Of a stretch of DNA of 64,000 nt, positions 26,196-35,723 are shown one piece after another. Positions within the stretch are counted from its first letter, which is position 1. Each line of letters opens with the position of its first letter. The DNA is taken from assembly GCF_023111095.1 (NCBI RefSeq), contig NZ_JALGYW010000004.1:217045-281044 (forward strand). The letters run 5' to 3'. The notes beneath the pieces are model-generated. The model was given only the letters and a program-made list of their open reading frames with translations. It was not told the DNA's origin and searched no databases. The position numbers and the translations under genes are program-made. This DNA is from Maribellus sp. YY47. Its GTDB lineage: Bacteria > Bacteroidota > Bacteroidia > Bacteroidales > Prolixibacteraceae.

Positions 26196-27083
26196 ATGAA
26201 TAAACATAAAATGCGAACTAAATATTTTCTTTTATTCTTTTTGATCATCGGAACCTTGGCGGCATCTTCCAAGCCAAAATCAAACTTTACATTGTGGCAG
26301 CTTCCGTCGCAAATTAATACCATCGGCAATTCGTATGTTTTTAAAATGAGCGATGGGAAAGTGGCGGTTATGGATGGCGGAGTATCGGAAGAAGCGGATT
26401 ATTTGCGGGGTTTTTTGGCGGCGCTGGGTAATCATGTCGATATTTGGTTTATCAGTCACCCGCATCCTGATCATATTGGTGCCATAACCGAAATATTAAA
26501 AGAGCCCAAGGGCCTCAAAATTGATCTGGTGGTGCATTCCGGGTTTTCTCCGGAACACCGGAAGACTGAGCCGGGCAGCACCGAAAAAGCAAACGGTTTT
26601 TACGAAGCACTGGCACAATCCGGCATTCCGCAGGAAAATATGACGGTACCGGGAAAAGTTTTTCAGCTCGATCAAACCCAATTTAAAATTTTAGATGTGA
26701 AAAACGAAGAAGTTACGGTAAATCCTTTTAACAATTCGTGTATGGTTGTACGGGTATGGGATGCTAAAAAATCGATGGTGTTTTTGGGCGACAGCGGAGC
26801 AGAACAAGGCGATCGCCTGTTAAACGGTCCTTTCCGCGATGAGTTGGATTGCGATTACCTGCAAATGGCGCACCATGGTCAGCAGGGAGTGAGCAAAGAA
26901 TTTTACCGGACCATCAAATTCAGCGCTTGTTTATGGCCTACGCCATCGTGGGTGTACAACAACGATGCAGGAAAAGGCTTCAATACCCATATTTTAAAAA
27001 CCATTGAAATACGTGATTTGGTAGATTCATTGGGGATAAAAGAGCAATATATCAGCTTTCAGGGCTTAAGTAAAATTGACTAG
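26196..27083 (+). CDS. Secreted metallo-beta-lactamase-fold hydrolase
   Basis: This 295-residue protein has an N-terminal signal peptide (ATG 26196, alternative ATG 26211) ending about A-A-S-S. It carries the metallo-beta-lactamase metal motif H-P-H-P-D-H (His88, His90, Asp92, His93). A later F-L-G-D-S-G supplies the bridging aspartate, and M-A-H-H-G-Q-Q-G supplies the next histidine, so two metal sites look complete. The pattern is of the ComEC/hydrolase-like branch rather than a true beta-lactamase. Within a PUL, it might hydrolyse an ester, lactone or phosphodiester on the glycan, but its substrate is not indicated by the sequence. Confidence 0.85.
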   Translation: MNKHKMRTKYFLLFFLIIGTLAASSKPKSNFTLWQLPSQINTIGNSYVFKMSDGKVAVMDGGVSEEADYLRGFLAALGNHVDIWFISHPHPDHIGAITEILKEPKGLKIDLVVHSGFSPEHRKTEPGSTEKANGFYEALAQSGIPQENMTVPGKVFQLDQTQFKILDVKNEEVTVNPFNNSCMVVRVWDAKKSMVFLGDSGAEQGDRLLNGPFRDELDCDYLQMAHHGQQGVSKEFYRTIKFSACLWPTPSWVYNNDAGKGFNTHILKTIEIRDLVDSLGIKEQYISFQGLSKID

Positions 27084-27179
27084 CAGATAACAGGACAGGC
27101 CGAAAATGGCATTGAACAATAACCTATAACTCTTGGGGATGTAGTATTTTTATGGACTACACAAAAACATAATGGAACA

Positions 27180-29180
27180 ATGACAAAATTACCTTTCAAA
27201 AAACTACTGACCTTTATTATGGCGATATGTGCGACAGCTTTTTTCGGTTTGAATGCTAACGCGCAAAATCGCTGGGAATTAGCTCCCGACGGAAAGATTA
27301 CCTGGAAAATTAGCGATAAACTTCCGCATTCCGATCATATCGAGATGAGTGGCGACAGTATCTCCGTTATTCTGAATTATACGGTTATTGCCGATCGTTC
27401 ATTTAAACTTGAACGAAAATTGGTGTGGCCCATGCTGCGCACTATTCCCAATAATACCCATGCCAGTTTAATTCGTTGGGTGAACGACGATTGCCTCTCG
27501 AAAGTGCTGGTAAATGGGAAAGCCTTACAAAACATCGAAACCACGAGCCTCGCACACGGCGGACTGATGGAAGTGAAAAGTTCATCGGATCAGGTGGAGC
27601 TGGTGCGCACCCTGTTCCCGTCTACAGAACATCCGGCGTATTTCGAACATTATGTGCTGACCAATAAATCGAACGATCGATTGGCGCTTGAAATTCCCGA
27701 TTACACGATAATCACTTCCACCGATCCGGAGCGGGGAGTAGAAGGAAGTTATAAAATTCTGACAGAAGTGGAAGGCGGAGGATTCTATGCGTTAAAACCC
27801 GGAGAATCGGTTGAATGGAATATGCGTATTGCTGCCAAACCTGAGACCGGGAGTTTTGCTTCGCAATCGGTGAGCGTGGAAAAACAATCACGCGAAAAAC
27901 TGGTGGCTTCCTGGTGGAACAACCTGGTGCTCGAGACTCCCGATGAGGTATTGAATCGCGCTTTTGCTTTTGCCAAAATACGAGCTTCCGAAAGTATCTA
28001 TAAAACCAAAGGCGGCTATATGCACGGTCCCGGAGGTGGCGCCTATTATGCTGCCATTTGGGCCAACGATCAGGCTGAATATGTCGGGCCGTTTTTCCCG
28101 TTTCTGGGCTACGAAAAAGGGAATGATTCGTCGCTGAATGCTTACCTGCATTTTGCCCGGTTTATGAATCCGGAATACAAACCCATTCCAAGTTCGATTA
28201 TTGCCGAAGGAATCGACATCTGGAACGGTGCCGGCGATCGCGGCGATGCTGCGATGATTGCTTATGGCGCCTCACGTTTTGCACTTACTTTGGGCGACCG
28301 GGAAACGGCTGAAAAACTCTGGCCGCTGATTGAATGGTGCCTCGAATACAACAAACGAAAACTGAATGATGGCGGCGTAGTTTCTTCCGATGCGGATGAG
28401 CTGGAAGGGCGTTTCCCGGTCGGCGATGCAAACCTGTGTACTTCAAGTTTGTATTACGATGCCTTACTCTCGGCTGCAAAGTTGGGAAAGGATTTGGGAA
28501 AAGATGCCGCTCAGCTCAAAACCTATCAGAATGAAGCAAAAACACTAAAAAGCAATATCGAAAGCTTTTTTGGACGGAAAGTGGAGGGCTTCAACACGTA
28601 TCGCTATTACGATGGCAACGATGTGTTGCGCGCCTGGATTTGTATTCCGCTGACGGTGGGTATTTACGACCGGGCAGAAGGCACCATCGACGCCTTGTTC
28701 TCGCCACGTTTGTGGACTGATGACGGACTGGCTACGGAAGCCGGCGATAAAACGTTCTGGGATCGTTCCACCTTGTATGCCCTGCGTGGTGTGCTTCAAG
28801 CCGGAGAAACCGAAAAAGCCATGGAATTTCTGGAGTATTATTCGCAACGAAGATTGCTTGGCGAACATGTTCCGTATCCGGTGGAAGCTTATCCGGAAGG
28901 TGGTCAGCGCCACTTGTCGGCTGAAAGCGGGCTGTATTGCCGCATTTTTACCGAAGGTTTGTTTGGCATCCGGCCAACCGGACTCTCAACCTTTGAGTTG
29001 ACACCGCAGCTCCCGGAAGGTTGGGATAGCATGGCGCTTCGGAAAATTCATGCATTTGGCGAGGTGATGGACATTGAGGTGCAACGGAAAGGAGCTGGCA
29101 TTCAGGTAAAGATTATTGCTTCAGATAAAGCGATTTCAAAGAATTGCAAAAATGGAAAAACCATACAGATTAACCTGTAA
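27180..29180 (+). CDS. Six-hairpin glycoside hydrolase-like protein
   Basis: This 666-residue secreted protein has a signal peptide ending L-N-A-N-A-Q. A beta-rich N-terminal domain (about 30-250) precedes an (alpha/alpha)6-type region with Y-Y-A-A-I-W-A-N-D-Q-A-E-Y (about 285), E-G-I-D-I-W-N-G-A-G-D-R-G-D-A-A, S-S-D-A-D-E-L-E-G-R and F-W-D-R-S-T-L-Y-A-L. A small C-terminal beta domain has the L-T-P-Q-L-P-E-G-W pattern seen at the end of GH78 and GH95-like proteins. The first acidic cluster (W-A-N-D-Q-A-E) is the best candidate for the general acid. I cannot name the GH family. It follows the MBL-fold gene by 96 bases and precedes GH78 by 56. Confidence 0.72.
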   Translation: MTKLPFKKLLTFIMAICATAFFGLNANAQNRWELAPDGKITWKISDKLPHSDHIEMSGDSISVILNYTVIADRSFKLERKLVWPMLRTIPNNTHASLIRWVNDDCLSKVLVNGKALQNIETTSLAHGGLMEVKSSSDQVELVRTLFPSTEHPAYFEHYVLTNKSNDRLALEIPDYTIITSTDPERGVEGSYKILTEVEGGGFYALKPGESVEWNMRIAAKPETGSFASQSVSVEKQSREKLVASWWNNLVLETPDEVLNRAFAFAKIRASESIYKTKGGYMHGPGGGAYYAAIWANDQAEYVGPFFPFLGYEKGNDSSLNAYLHFARFMNPEYKPIPSSIIAEGIDIWNGAGDRGDAAMIAYGASRFALTLGDRETAEKLWPLIEWCLEYNKRKLNDGGVVSSDADELEGRFPVGDANLCTSSLYYDALLSAAKLGKDLGKDAAQLKTYQNEAKTLKSNIESFFGRKVEGFNTYRYYDGNDVLRAWICIPLTVGIYDRAEGTIDALFSPRLWTDDGLATEAGDKTFWDRSTLYALRGVLQAGETEKAMEFLEYYSQRRLLGEHVPYPVEAYPEGGQRHLSAESGLYCRIFTEGLFGIRPTGLSTFELTPQLPEGWDSMALRKIHAFGEVMDIEVQRKGAGIQVKIIASDKAISKNCKNGKTIQINL

Positions 29181-29236
29181 TAAAAAGACAACCAACTCAA
29201 CCTGACCGGAATAGCCGGCAGCCTAAATAAAAAAGG

Positions 29237-31651
29237 ATGACAAACAAAGTAGTACTCATATTTACCGCTTTCATACTTACATTTAGTTGGTGTAAAGCGC
29301 AGTATCTGCAACGGGAAATTCCCGAATTTGGGAAATGGATCAGCAATTGTGAGGCAGAATCGACCGACAATGCTGATAGGTACTCCAATCACCCGGCTCC
29401 TTTGTTTCGCAGAGCGTTTGCAACACAGACGCGAATAAAAAAAGCTACCCTTTTTATTACGGCTGCCGGATATTACCAGGCCAGTTTAAACGGAGAGAGA
29501 ATAGGCGATATTTATCTCGATCCGGCTTGGACCGATTTCAGCAAACGAATTTATTTTTCAGAATTCGATCTTACTGAAATGATAAAAAAAGGGGAGAATT
29601 GTCTGGGTGTTACCGTCGGAAATGGATTCTATAATCCGCTGCCCATGCGCATGTGGGGAAATCTCAATCTTCGGGATGCATTAACAACCGGTATTCCCGC
29701 CTTTACAGCTGTTTTACGGCTTGTTTACGACAATGACAAAACGGAAACAATTCAGACCGATGAAACCTGGAAATTTGCGGATGGCCCCCTCTTAAAAAAC
29801 AATGTTTACCTGGGAGAGTGGTACGATGCGCGCCTGGCCCCAAAAGGCTGGAATACCCCGGATTATAATGACTTGGAGTGGACTGCCGCTTGCGTGGTGA
29901 AATCGCCGGGAGGAGAACTTTTACCTCGCTTTTTCCCACCGATAAAAGTAACCGAAAGAATATCTCCTTTAACGATTCGCTCATTAGCCGACGGACTTCA
30001 GATGGTTGACATGGGCGTCAATTTTGCGGGTACTTATAAAATCAGACTAAAAGGAAAAACCGGGGATACCGTTTCATTTCGATTTGGCGAACGTATTTAC
30101 GATGACGGTACGCTTAATCCGATGACGAGCGTTTGCGGGCAGATTAAGCGCGAAGGAACAGGAGGTCCGGGTGCTCCCGATATTGCCTGGCAAGCCGATA
30201 CTTATGTGTTTGGTGATGATCAGGAAATCTGGTACTCACCTGAATTTACCTTTCACACCTTTCGCTACATGGAGATTAGCGGCCTGTCGTATCCGCTTTC
30301 GGTGGATGACCTGCAAGGACTGGCGCTTAATACTGCAGTAGAAGAAACCAATCATTTCGAGTGCTCTTCTGAGTTGCTGAACAAAATACAGGAGATTTCG
30401 GTCCGGACGTTTAAATCCAATTTGCAGGGGGTGCAATCCGACTGTCCGGCACGCGAACGATTTGGCTATGGAGGGGATATAAATGCGGTAGCCGAATCAT
30501 TTATTTATAATTTCGATATGCACTCTTTTTATCGTAAAGCGATTTACGACTGGGTGGATGCGATGAACGATTCATCGTTTGCCGATACTGCTCCTTTTGT
30601 TGGCTTGAAATATTGTGGCATTAGCTGGGAGTCGGCATTTCTGTTTCTTCAGGATGAATTGCTCAAAAATTACAACGACACCGGAATTGTTCGCGAACTG
30701 TATCAACTCGATCTGAAATGGATGGAGAAAGCCGATCGCTTGATTCCCGGATTGATCGTAACTGAAGGCTTGGGCGATCACGAATCGTTAATACCGGTTC
30801 CTGTTCAGATAACCGGAACCTGTCATTACCTGAAAGCCGCCAAAGTGATGAAAGAATTTGCGGCATTGATGAATGACCGGATAAATGAGGAGAAGTTTGC
30901 GAAGCTGGAAAGCGCCATCCGAAACGAACTTTACGAGAACTTCTGGAGAAATCCTGATGCTGATCTGACAAAAGTAAACAAGCAGACACTGTATGCCGCC
31001 TTGCTGGTTTCCGGAGTTATTCCTGAAAATGAAAAACAGGCTGCTGTTGATTCGCTCGTTTCGGCAGTTAATGAAAACGGGCACGGACATTTTACAACGG
31101 GAATTTTTGGAACCTACTTCATATTGGAAGCTCTTTCGCAGGCTGGTTTATCTCAAATGGTTTTTGATATTGTCAACAGTCCTGAATTTCCGGGATGGGG
31201 ATACATGGTGGAGAATGGTGCCACCACGCTTTGGGAAACCTGGAAAGAAAGTGACAATGTCTATTCGAACTGTCACCCCATGTTTGGCAGCGTTTCCGGC
31301 TGGTTTTTCCGCTGGCTGGGCGGGATTCAACAGGATGCAAATTCGAAAGGATTTAAGCTTTTTCATCTTGTGCCGCAAACTCCGGAAGGATTGAATTTTG
31401 CAAAATGTTCGTATAAAACACCTTATGGCCTTATTCGGTCGGAGTGGGAGCGAAAATCAAACGGCAAAGTGATATATCGGATTACCGTTCCGGAAGGAAC
31501 AAAGGGCGTTTTAAAAATAAAGTCGCCGGGAAAACCTGAAGTAAGAATCGATACCGGAGCAAAAGAAATGAAACAGGAAGGGAAGAGGGTAAATGAGTTT
31601 TATTTGATGGAGTTGGAAGCTGGAAAATATGAAATCGCATCAAGTAAGTAA
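29237..31651 (+). CDS. GH78 alpha-L-rhamnosidase (canonical motif)
   Basis: This 804-residue secreted enzyme (signal peptide ending W-C-K-A-Q) has the GH78 layout: an N-terminal Bac_rhamnosid_N-type beta domain (Y-Y-Q-A-S-L-N-G, about 75), a central beta domain, the (alpha/alpha)6 catalytic domain and a C-terminal beta domain. The catalytic signature D-C-P-A-R-E-R-F-G-Y-G-G-D is intact, with Asp402, Glu407 and Asp414. These correspond in spacing to Asp567/Glu572/Asp579 of Bacillus RhaB, recalled from the literature. G-A-T-T-L-W-E-T-W supplies the later conserved glutamate. It should release terminal alpha-L-rhamnose by inversion. It is followed 46 bases later by a GH71/99-like enzyme gene. 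Confidence 0.9.
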   Translation: MTNKVVLIFTAFILTFSWCKAQYLQREIPEFGKWISNCEAESTDNADRYSNHPAPLFRRAFATQTRIKKATLFITAAGYYQASLNGERIGDIYLDPAWTDFSKRIYFSEFDLTEMIKKGENCLGVTVGNGFYNPLPMRMWGNLNLRDALTTGIPAFTAVLRLVYDNDKTETIQTDETWKFADGPLLKNNVYLGEWYDARLAPKGWNTPDYNDLEWTAACVVKSPGGELLPRFFPPIKVTERISPLTIRSLADGLQMVDMGVNFAGTYKIRLKGKTGDTVSFRFGERIYDDGTLNPMTSVCGQIKREGTGGPGAPDIAWQADTYVFGDDQEIWYSPEFTFHTFRYMEISGLSYPLSVDDLQGLALNTAVEETNHFECSSELLNKIQEISVRTFKSNLQGVQSDCPARERFGYGGDINAVAESFIYNFDMHSFYRKAIYDWVDAMNDSSFADTAPFVGLKYCGISWESAFLFLQDELLKNYNDTGIVRELYQLDLKWMEKADRLIPGLIVTEGLGDHESLIPVPVQITGTCHYLKAAKVMKEFAALMNDRINEEKFAKLESAIRNELYENFWRNPDADLTKVNKQTLYAALLVSGVIPENEKQAAVDSLVSAVNENGHGHFTTGIFGTYFILEALSQAGLSQMVFDIVNSPEFPGWGYMVENGATTLWETWKESDNVYSNCHPMFGSVSGWFFRWLGGIQQDANSKGFKLFHLVPQTPEGLNFAKCSYKTPYGLIRSEWERKSNGKVIYRITVPEGTKGVLKIKSPGKPEVRIDTGAKEMKQEGKRVNEFYLMELEAGKYEIASSK

Positions 31652-31697
31652 CCCATTTTTTTTGTGACGAAAGATCTAAACCAATAAAACAATTAAT

Positions 31698-33500
31698 ATG
31701 AGACAATTAAGGACTATGCTTTTTGTGCTGTTTTTGCTTAGCCCGTTTTCCGGGCAGCTGATGGCACAACAGGTAAACAGCGATCAGTGGGTAGCAACCG
31801 ACGCGCTTGGACGTGAACTGTGTACCTTCGAAAATGCAGGAAATGAGAAGAAAGACAAATTCATCGCTATGTTTTACTGGACCTGGCATCAGGGAAACGA
31901 CGACACAACCTACCAGGTAAAAAACATTACAGAAATTGTACGGAAATATCCCGAGGCAATGAAGGATTATCATCATCCGGCCTGGGGAACCAAACAACCC
32001 GGATTTTTCTACTGGGAGCAGCCTTTGCTGGGCTACTATAAAACCACCGATCCGTGGGTGCTGCGCAAACATGCCGAGATGTTGGCCGATGCAAAAGTCG
32101 ATGCAGTATTCTTTGATTGCACCAACGGTAGCATTACCTGGAAAGATTCGTACGAAGCACTCCTGAAAACATGGGATCAGGCGCAAAAGGACGGTGTGAA
32201 TGTGCCCAAAATAGCGTACATGCTTCCTTTTGGCCCGGTTCCACATGCATTGGTTTCGCTTCGTCAGCTATACCGCGATGTGTACAAACCCGGCCGGTAT
32301 AAAAACCTGTGGTTTATCTGGAAAGGAAAACCCTGCATCATGGGCTATCCCGATAATCTGACCGATTCGGAGGAAGACCGAGAGATTGCCGAGTTTTTTA
32401 CGTTCCGTCCCGGACAACCCGACTATGTGGATGGTCCCACACGCAATGATCAGTGGGGATGGCTCGAAAATTATCCGCAACATGGTTATGTAAAAGGCGA
32501 AAACGGCAAGTTTGAACAGGTGACGGTGGGAATTGCCCAAAATGCCAGCCCCGAAACCAAAGGTCATTGCAGCGCTTTTAACCTGCCCGGATCGTTTGGC
32601 CGTAATTTCACTCAGCGCGATGGTTTTGATCCTCGCGTGGAAGGCTACTTGTACGGTTGGAATTTTATGGAGCAGTGGGACCGTGCTTTTGAGCTCGATC
32701 CTGAACTCGTTTTTGTGACCGGATGGAATGAATTTATTGCCGGACAGTGGTTGCCCAAAGACAGCTGGACAGGCGATCCTTTTTCTTTTGTGGATCAGTT
32801 CGACTGGGAACGAAGCCGCGATATTGAACCCAATAAAGGTTGGGGAGACCGCGGAGATGTTTACTACCTCCAGTTAGTCGACCAGGTGCGGAAATTTAAA
32901 GGAATGGCAGTACCCGAGGAGGCTTCTGCTGCAAAAACCGTGAAGCTCGGAAAAGCCGATGACTGGGCCGATGTGAAACCTTATTTCGCGCATTACATGG
33001 GTAATACCATGCATCGCGATCACCGCGGACGTTACGATCAGTACTATGTAAACAACACCGGGCGAAATGATATTGCCGGCGCTAAAGTAGCCCGCAATAA
33101 TCAGAATATTTATTTCTATGTGGAAACAGCAGAAAAACTGACTTCCAAAACCGACAGGAACTGGATGATGCTTTTTATTGACAGCGACCGCGATAAATCC
33201 ACCGGCTGGAATGGCTACGATTTTATCGTAAACCGCATAAATCCGGATAAAAAAGCAATCGTGGAAAAAAATGTGGGTAACCGCTGGGAATGGGAAAAAG
33301 TAGCCGAAACCAATTATGCGGTTAACGGAAACAAGCTGGAGCTGGAAATTCCCCGCGCAGTGTTGAACCTGCTTGGTAAAAACGTTGACATTGAGTTTAA
33401 GTGGAACGATAATATGCAGGAAAACGGAAACATCATGGATTTTTATGTCAACGGTGATACCGCACCCGGTGGACGTTTCAATTTTGTATATGCTGAATAA
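31698..33500 (+). CDS. GH71/99-like glycosidase with C-terminal CBM9-like domain (paralog 1)
   Basis: This 600-residue secreted protein has a signal peptide ending Q-L-M-A-Q. Residues about 30-400 look like a (beta/alpha)8 barrel of the GH71/GH99-like group: I-A-M-F-Y-W-T-W-H early, V-F-F-D-C-T-N-G near 140, and V-T-G-W-N-E-F-I-A-G-Q-W about 345. The glutamate after W-N is the likely catalytic residue. Residues about 420-600 form a CBM9-like module (Y-Y-V-N-N-T-G-R-N-D, L-F-I-D-S-D-R-D, T-G-W-N-G-Y-D-F, ending G-G-R-F-N-F). Three related proteins are encoded at 41891, 45238 and 54426. GH99 and GH71 act as endo-alpha-mannosidases and alpha-1,3-glucanases; the activity of this branch is not known to me. 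Confidence 0.82.
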   Translation: MRQLRTMLFVLFLLSPFSGQLMAQQVNSDQWVATDALGRELCTFENAGNEKKDKFIAMFYWTWHQGNDDTTYQVKNITEIVRKYPEAMKDYHHPAWGTKQPGFFYWEQPLLGYYKTTDPWVLRKHAEMLADAKVDAVFFDCTNGSITWKDSYEALLKTWDQAQKDGVNVPKIAYMLPFGPVPHALVSLRQLYRDVYKPGRYKNLWFIWKGKPCIMGYPDNLTDSEEDREIAEFFTFRPGQPDYVDGPTRNDQWGWLENYPQHGYVKGENGKFEQVTVGIAQNASPETKGHCSAFNLPGSFGRNFTQRDGFDPRVEGYLYGWNFMEQWDRAFELDPELVFVTGWNEFIAGQWLPKDSWTGDPFSFVDQFDWERSRDIEPNKGWGDRGDVYYLQLVDQVRKFKGMAVPEEASAAKTVKLGKADDWADVKPYFAHYMGNTMHRDHRGRYDQYYVNNTGRNDIAGAKVARNNQNIYFYVETAEKLTSKTDRNWMMLFIDSDRDKSTGWNGYDFIVNRINPDKKAIVEKNVGNRWEWEKVAETNYAVNGNKLELEIPRAVLNLLGKNVDIEFKWNDNMQENGNIMDFYVNGDTAPGGRFNFVYAE

Positions 33501-33519
33501 ATAAGATCAAGCCAACTAA

Positions 33520-35673
33520 ATGTATATGAACCTAAAAATTTTCTCAAAAAAATACCTGATTGCTTTTATTTTACTGTTAGTAACGGTCGGTCAGGCATTT
33601 CCTCAAAACCTGGAAACTACCGGCAACGCCAAATGGATTTGGTATCCGGGCGATTTTGAAGTGTGGCTGCATACCCAGGTAGCCGGGAAACGGCAGGAAC
33701 GCGGTCAGCCTTATCCTCCGTTTTGGCGCGTGGATGTGCCTTATCCGGTAATCCGTTTCGAAAAGCAGTATGAACTTGAAACGCCTGAAACGGTTAAGAT
33801 TTATGCTGATGGTCGCTATTATATGCGCATTGATGGCGTTATTCAAACGGATTTCGATCCGCAGAATTTTACGCTGCCAGCCGGTAAACATTCGCTGTTA
33901 TTTCTGATTGAAAACTACAAAACTTTTCCTTCGCTTTTAATTCAGGGAAATCATGTTCGTACCGATAACAGATGGACGGTAACCAATCAGGACAATTCGT
34001 ATTACGGTGCGGCATCGGCCGATTTCGCCAAGCCCGATGCACCACCAGCCAGCTTTAGTTTGGAATATACGCCCATTACAGCCAAAGTTATTCAGCAGGA
34101 TAAAAATGCACTCTTGCTTGATTTCGGAAAAGAAACTTTTGGAAAAGTGGTGGTGGAAAAACTAAAAGGGCAGGGCCGGCTGAAGTTATTTTATGGTGAA
34201 TCGAAAGAGGAAGCTTTGGCAAAAACAGAAGCCGAAACATACGACTACCTGGACATTAATCGCCAATTTACAACCGATGAAACCACCGATACGCGGGCTT
34301 TCCGATACATTTATGCCGTTTGGGACGAAGGGGTTTCTTTTCAGGAAATCACAGCCTTGTACGAGTACCTTCCGCTGGAACAGAAAGGAACTTTTGAATG
34401 CTCGGATTCTTTGTTGAACCGGATTTATGACGTGTCGTTGTACACACTGCAACTGACGACACGTGAATTTCATCTCGACGGAATTAAACGCGACCGCTGG
34501 ATTTGGAGTGGCGATGCTTTGCAAAGTTACCTGATGAATTTCTATTCATTTTTCGACGAGGGCGTGAACACGCGCACCTTGTATGCTTTGCGCGGACACG
34601 ATCCGGTTAAAATGCACATCAATACCATTCTTGATTATTCCTTTTACTGGATGATCGGCATCTACGATCACTTTTTGTACACCGGCGACAGCGCTTTTGT
34701 AAAGCAGATTTATCCGCGGATGAAAACACTCATGGATTTTTGCCTGGAACGGACCAATAAAAACGGTTTTGTGGAAGGCCTTCCCGGCGATTGGGTATTT
34801 ATCGACTGGGCGCCAATCGAAAAAGACGGAGAAATAAGTTTTCAGCAGTTGTTGTTGGCCCGAAGTCTGGAAGCCATGGCTTTGAGTGCCGAAATTGTCA
34901 ACGATCAGGCTTTTGCCGAACGTTGCAAAAAGCAATCGGAAACGATCCGGCAGCAAATTGTGGATGTTTTCTGGAGCGACGAGCGCGGTGCTTTTCTGCA
35001 TAAACGCAAGGATGGCGTATTGGACAATACCGTCACCCGCTATGCCAACATGTTTTCCATTCTTTTCGGTTACGCCGGCAACGACATGATCGGCAAGATT
35101 CGCGATAACGTGATTTTAAACGATGAGATTCTGAAAATAACCACGCCCTACATGAAGTTTTACGAGCTGGCTTCGCTTTGCGAAATTGGCGAGCAGCAAA
35201 AAGCCATTGAGTTTGTGAAGGACTACTGGGGCGGCATGCTTAAGCTGGGGGCAACTTCGGTTTGGGAGGCTTTCGATCCGGAGCAATCGGGAGCCGAGCA
35301 TTACGCCATGTATGGCCGGCCGTTCGGAAAAAGCCTTTGCCACGCTTGGGGCGCCAATCCCATTTACCTGTTTGGGAAATACTTGCTGGGCGTAAAACCA
35401 ACTTCGCCGGGGTACAACGATTACGTTATCTCACCTTCGCTCGCCGGCCTGGATTGGATAAAAGGGAAAGTGCCAACGCCTTCCGGAGCCATCGAAATTT
35501 ACATGGACAAGCGGGTGATCAACGTGAAAACCATTGACGGGAACGGTATATTGCGCATCAAAAGTAAAAGCAAACCAAAAGTGAAAAAAGGCATTGATGT
35601 GCGTGCCCTGGAAGGTGGAATCTACGAGATTGTACTAAATACCGCCGGAGAATATGAGGTGCGCTACAATTAA
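33520..35673 (+). CDS. GH78-like alpha-L-rhamnosidase, Glu-to-Asp variant (1)
   Basis: This 717-residue secreted protein (signal peptide ending A-F-P-Q) has a GH78-like architecture: N-terminal beta-sandwiches to about 300, the six-hairpin domain about 305-640, and a C-terminal beta domain. In place of D-C-P-x-R-E the active-site stretch reads D-G-I-K-R-D-R-W-I-W-S-G-D. The spacing of the three acids is kept (Asp320, position 325, Asp332), but the middle glutamate is aspartate (Asp325). The later conserved glutamate is present in G-A-T-S-V-W-E-A-F. This marks a separate subgroup shared with the protein at 50828. Rhamnosidase activity is likely but could be altered. The start codon lies 20 bases after the preceding stop. 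Confidence 0.82.
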   Translation: MYMNLKIFSKKYLIAFILLLVTVGQAFPQNLETTGNAKWIWYPGDFEVWLHTQVAGKRQERGQPYPPFWRVDVPYPVIRFEKQYELETPETVKIYADGRYYMRIDGVIQTDFDPQNFTLPAGKHSLLFLIENYKTFPSLLIQGNHVRTDNRWTVTNQDNSYYGAASADFAKPDAPPASFSLEYTPITAKVIQQDKNALLLDFGKETFGKVVVEKLKGQGRLKLFYGESKEEALAKTEAETYDYLDINRQFTTDETTDTRAFRYIYAVWDEGVSFQEITALYEYLPLEQKGTFECSDSLLNRIYDVSLYTLQLTTREFHLDGIKRDRWIWSGDALQSYLMNFYSFFDEGVNTRTLYALRGHDPVKMHINTILDYSFYWMIGIYDHFLYTGDSAFVKQIYPRMKTLMDFCLERTNKNGFVEGLPGDWVFIDWAPIEKDGEISFQQLLLARSLEAMALSAEIVNDQAFAERCKKQSETIRQQIVDVFWSDERGAFLHKRKDGVLDNTVTRYANMFSILFGYAGNDMIGKIRDNVILNDEILKITTPYMKFYELASLCEIGEQQKAIEFVKDYWGGMLKLGATSVWEAFDPEQSGAEHYAMYGRPFGKSLCHAWGANPIYLFGKYLLGVKPTSPGYNDYVISPSLAGLDWIKGKVPTPSGAIEIYMDKRVINVKTIDGNGILRIKSKSKPKVKKGIDVRALEGGIYEIVLNTAGEYEVRYN

Positions 35674-35723
35674 TTTATTTCCGAAGAAATAGAAATGCAA
35701 TCAACTATAAATCAATACAAACA

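Noticed and set aside
27140..27161. TGTAGT/ACTACA hairpin before the six-hairpin enzyme gene at 27180
   Set aside because: The 6-bp stem has a 10-base loop and no T tract; it is too weak to call a terminator or riboswitch.
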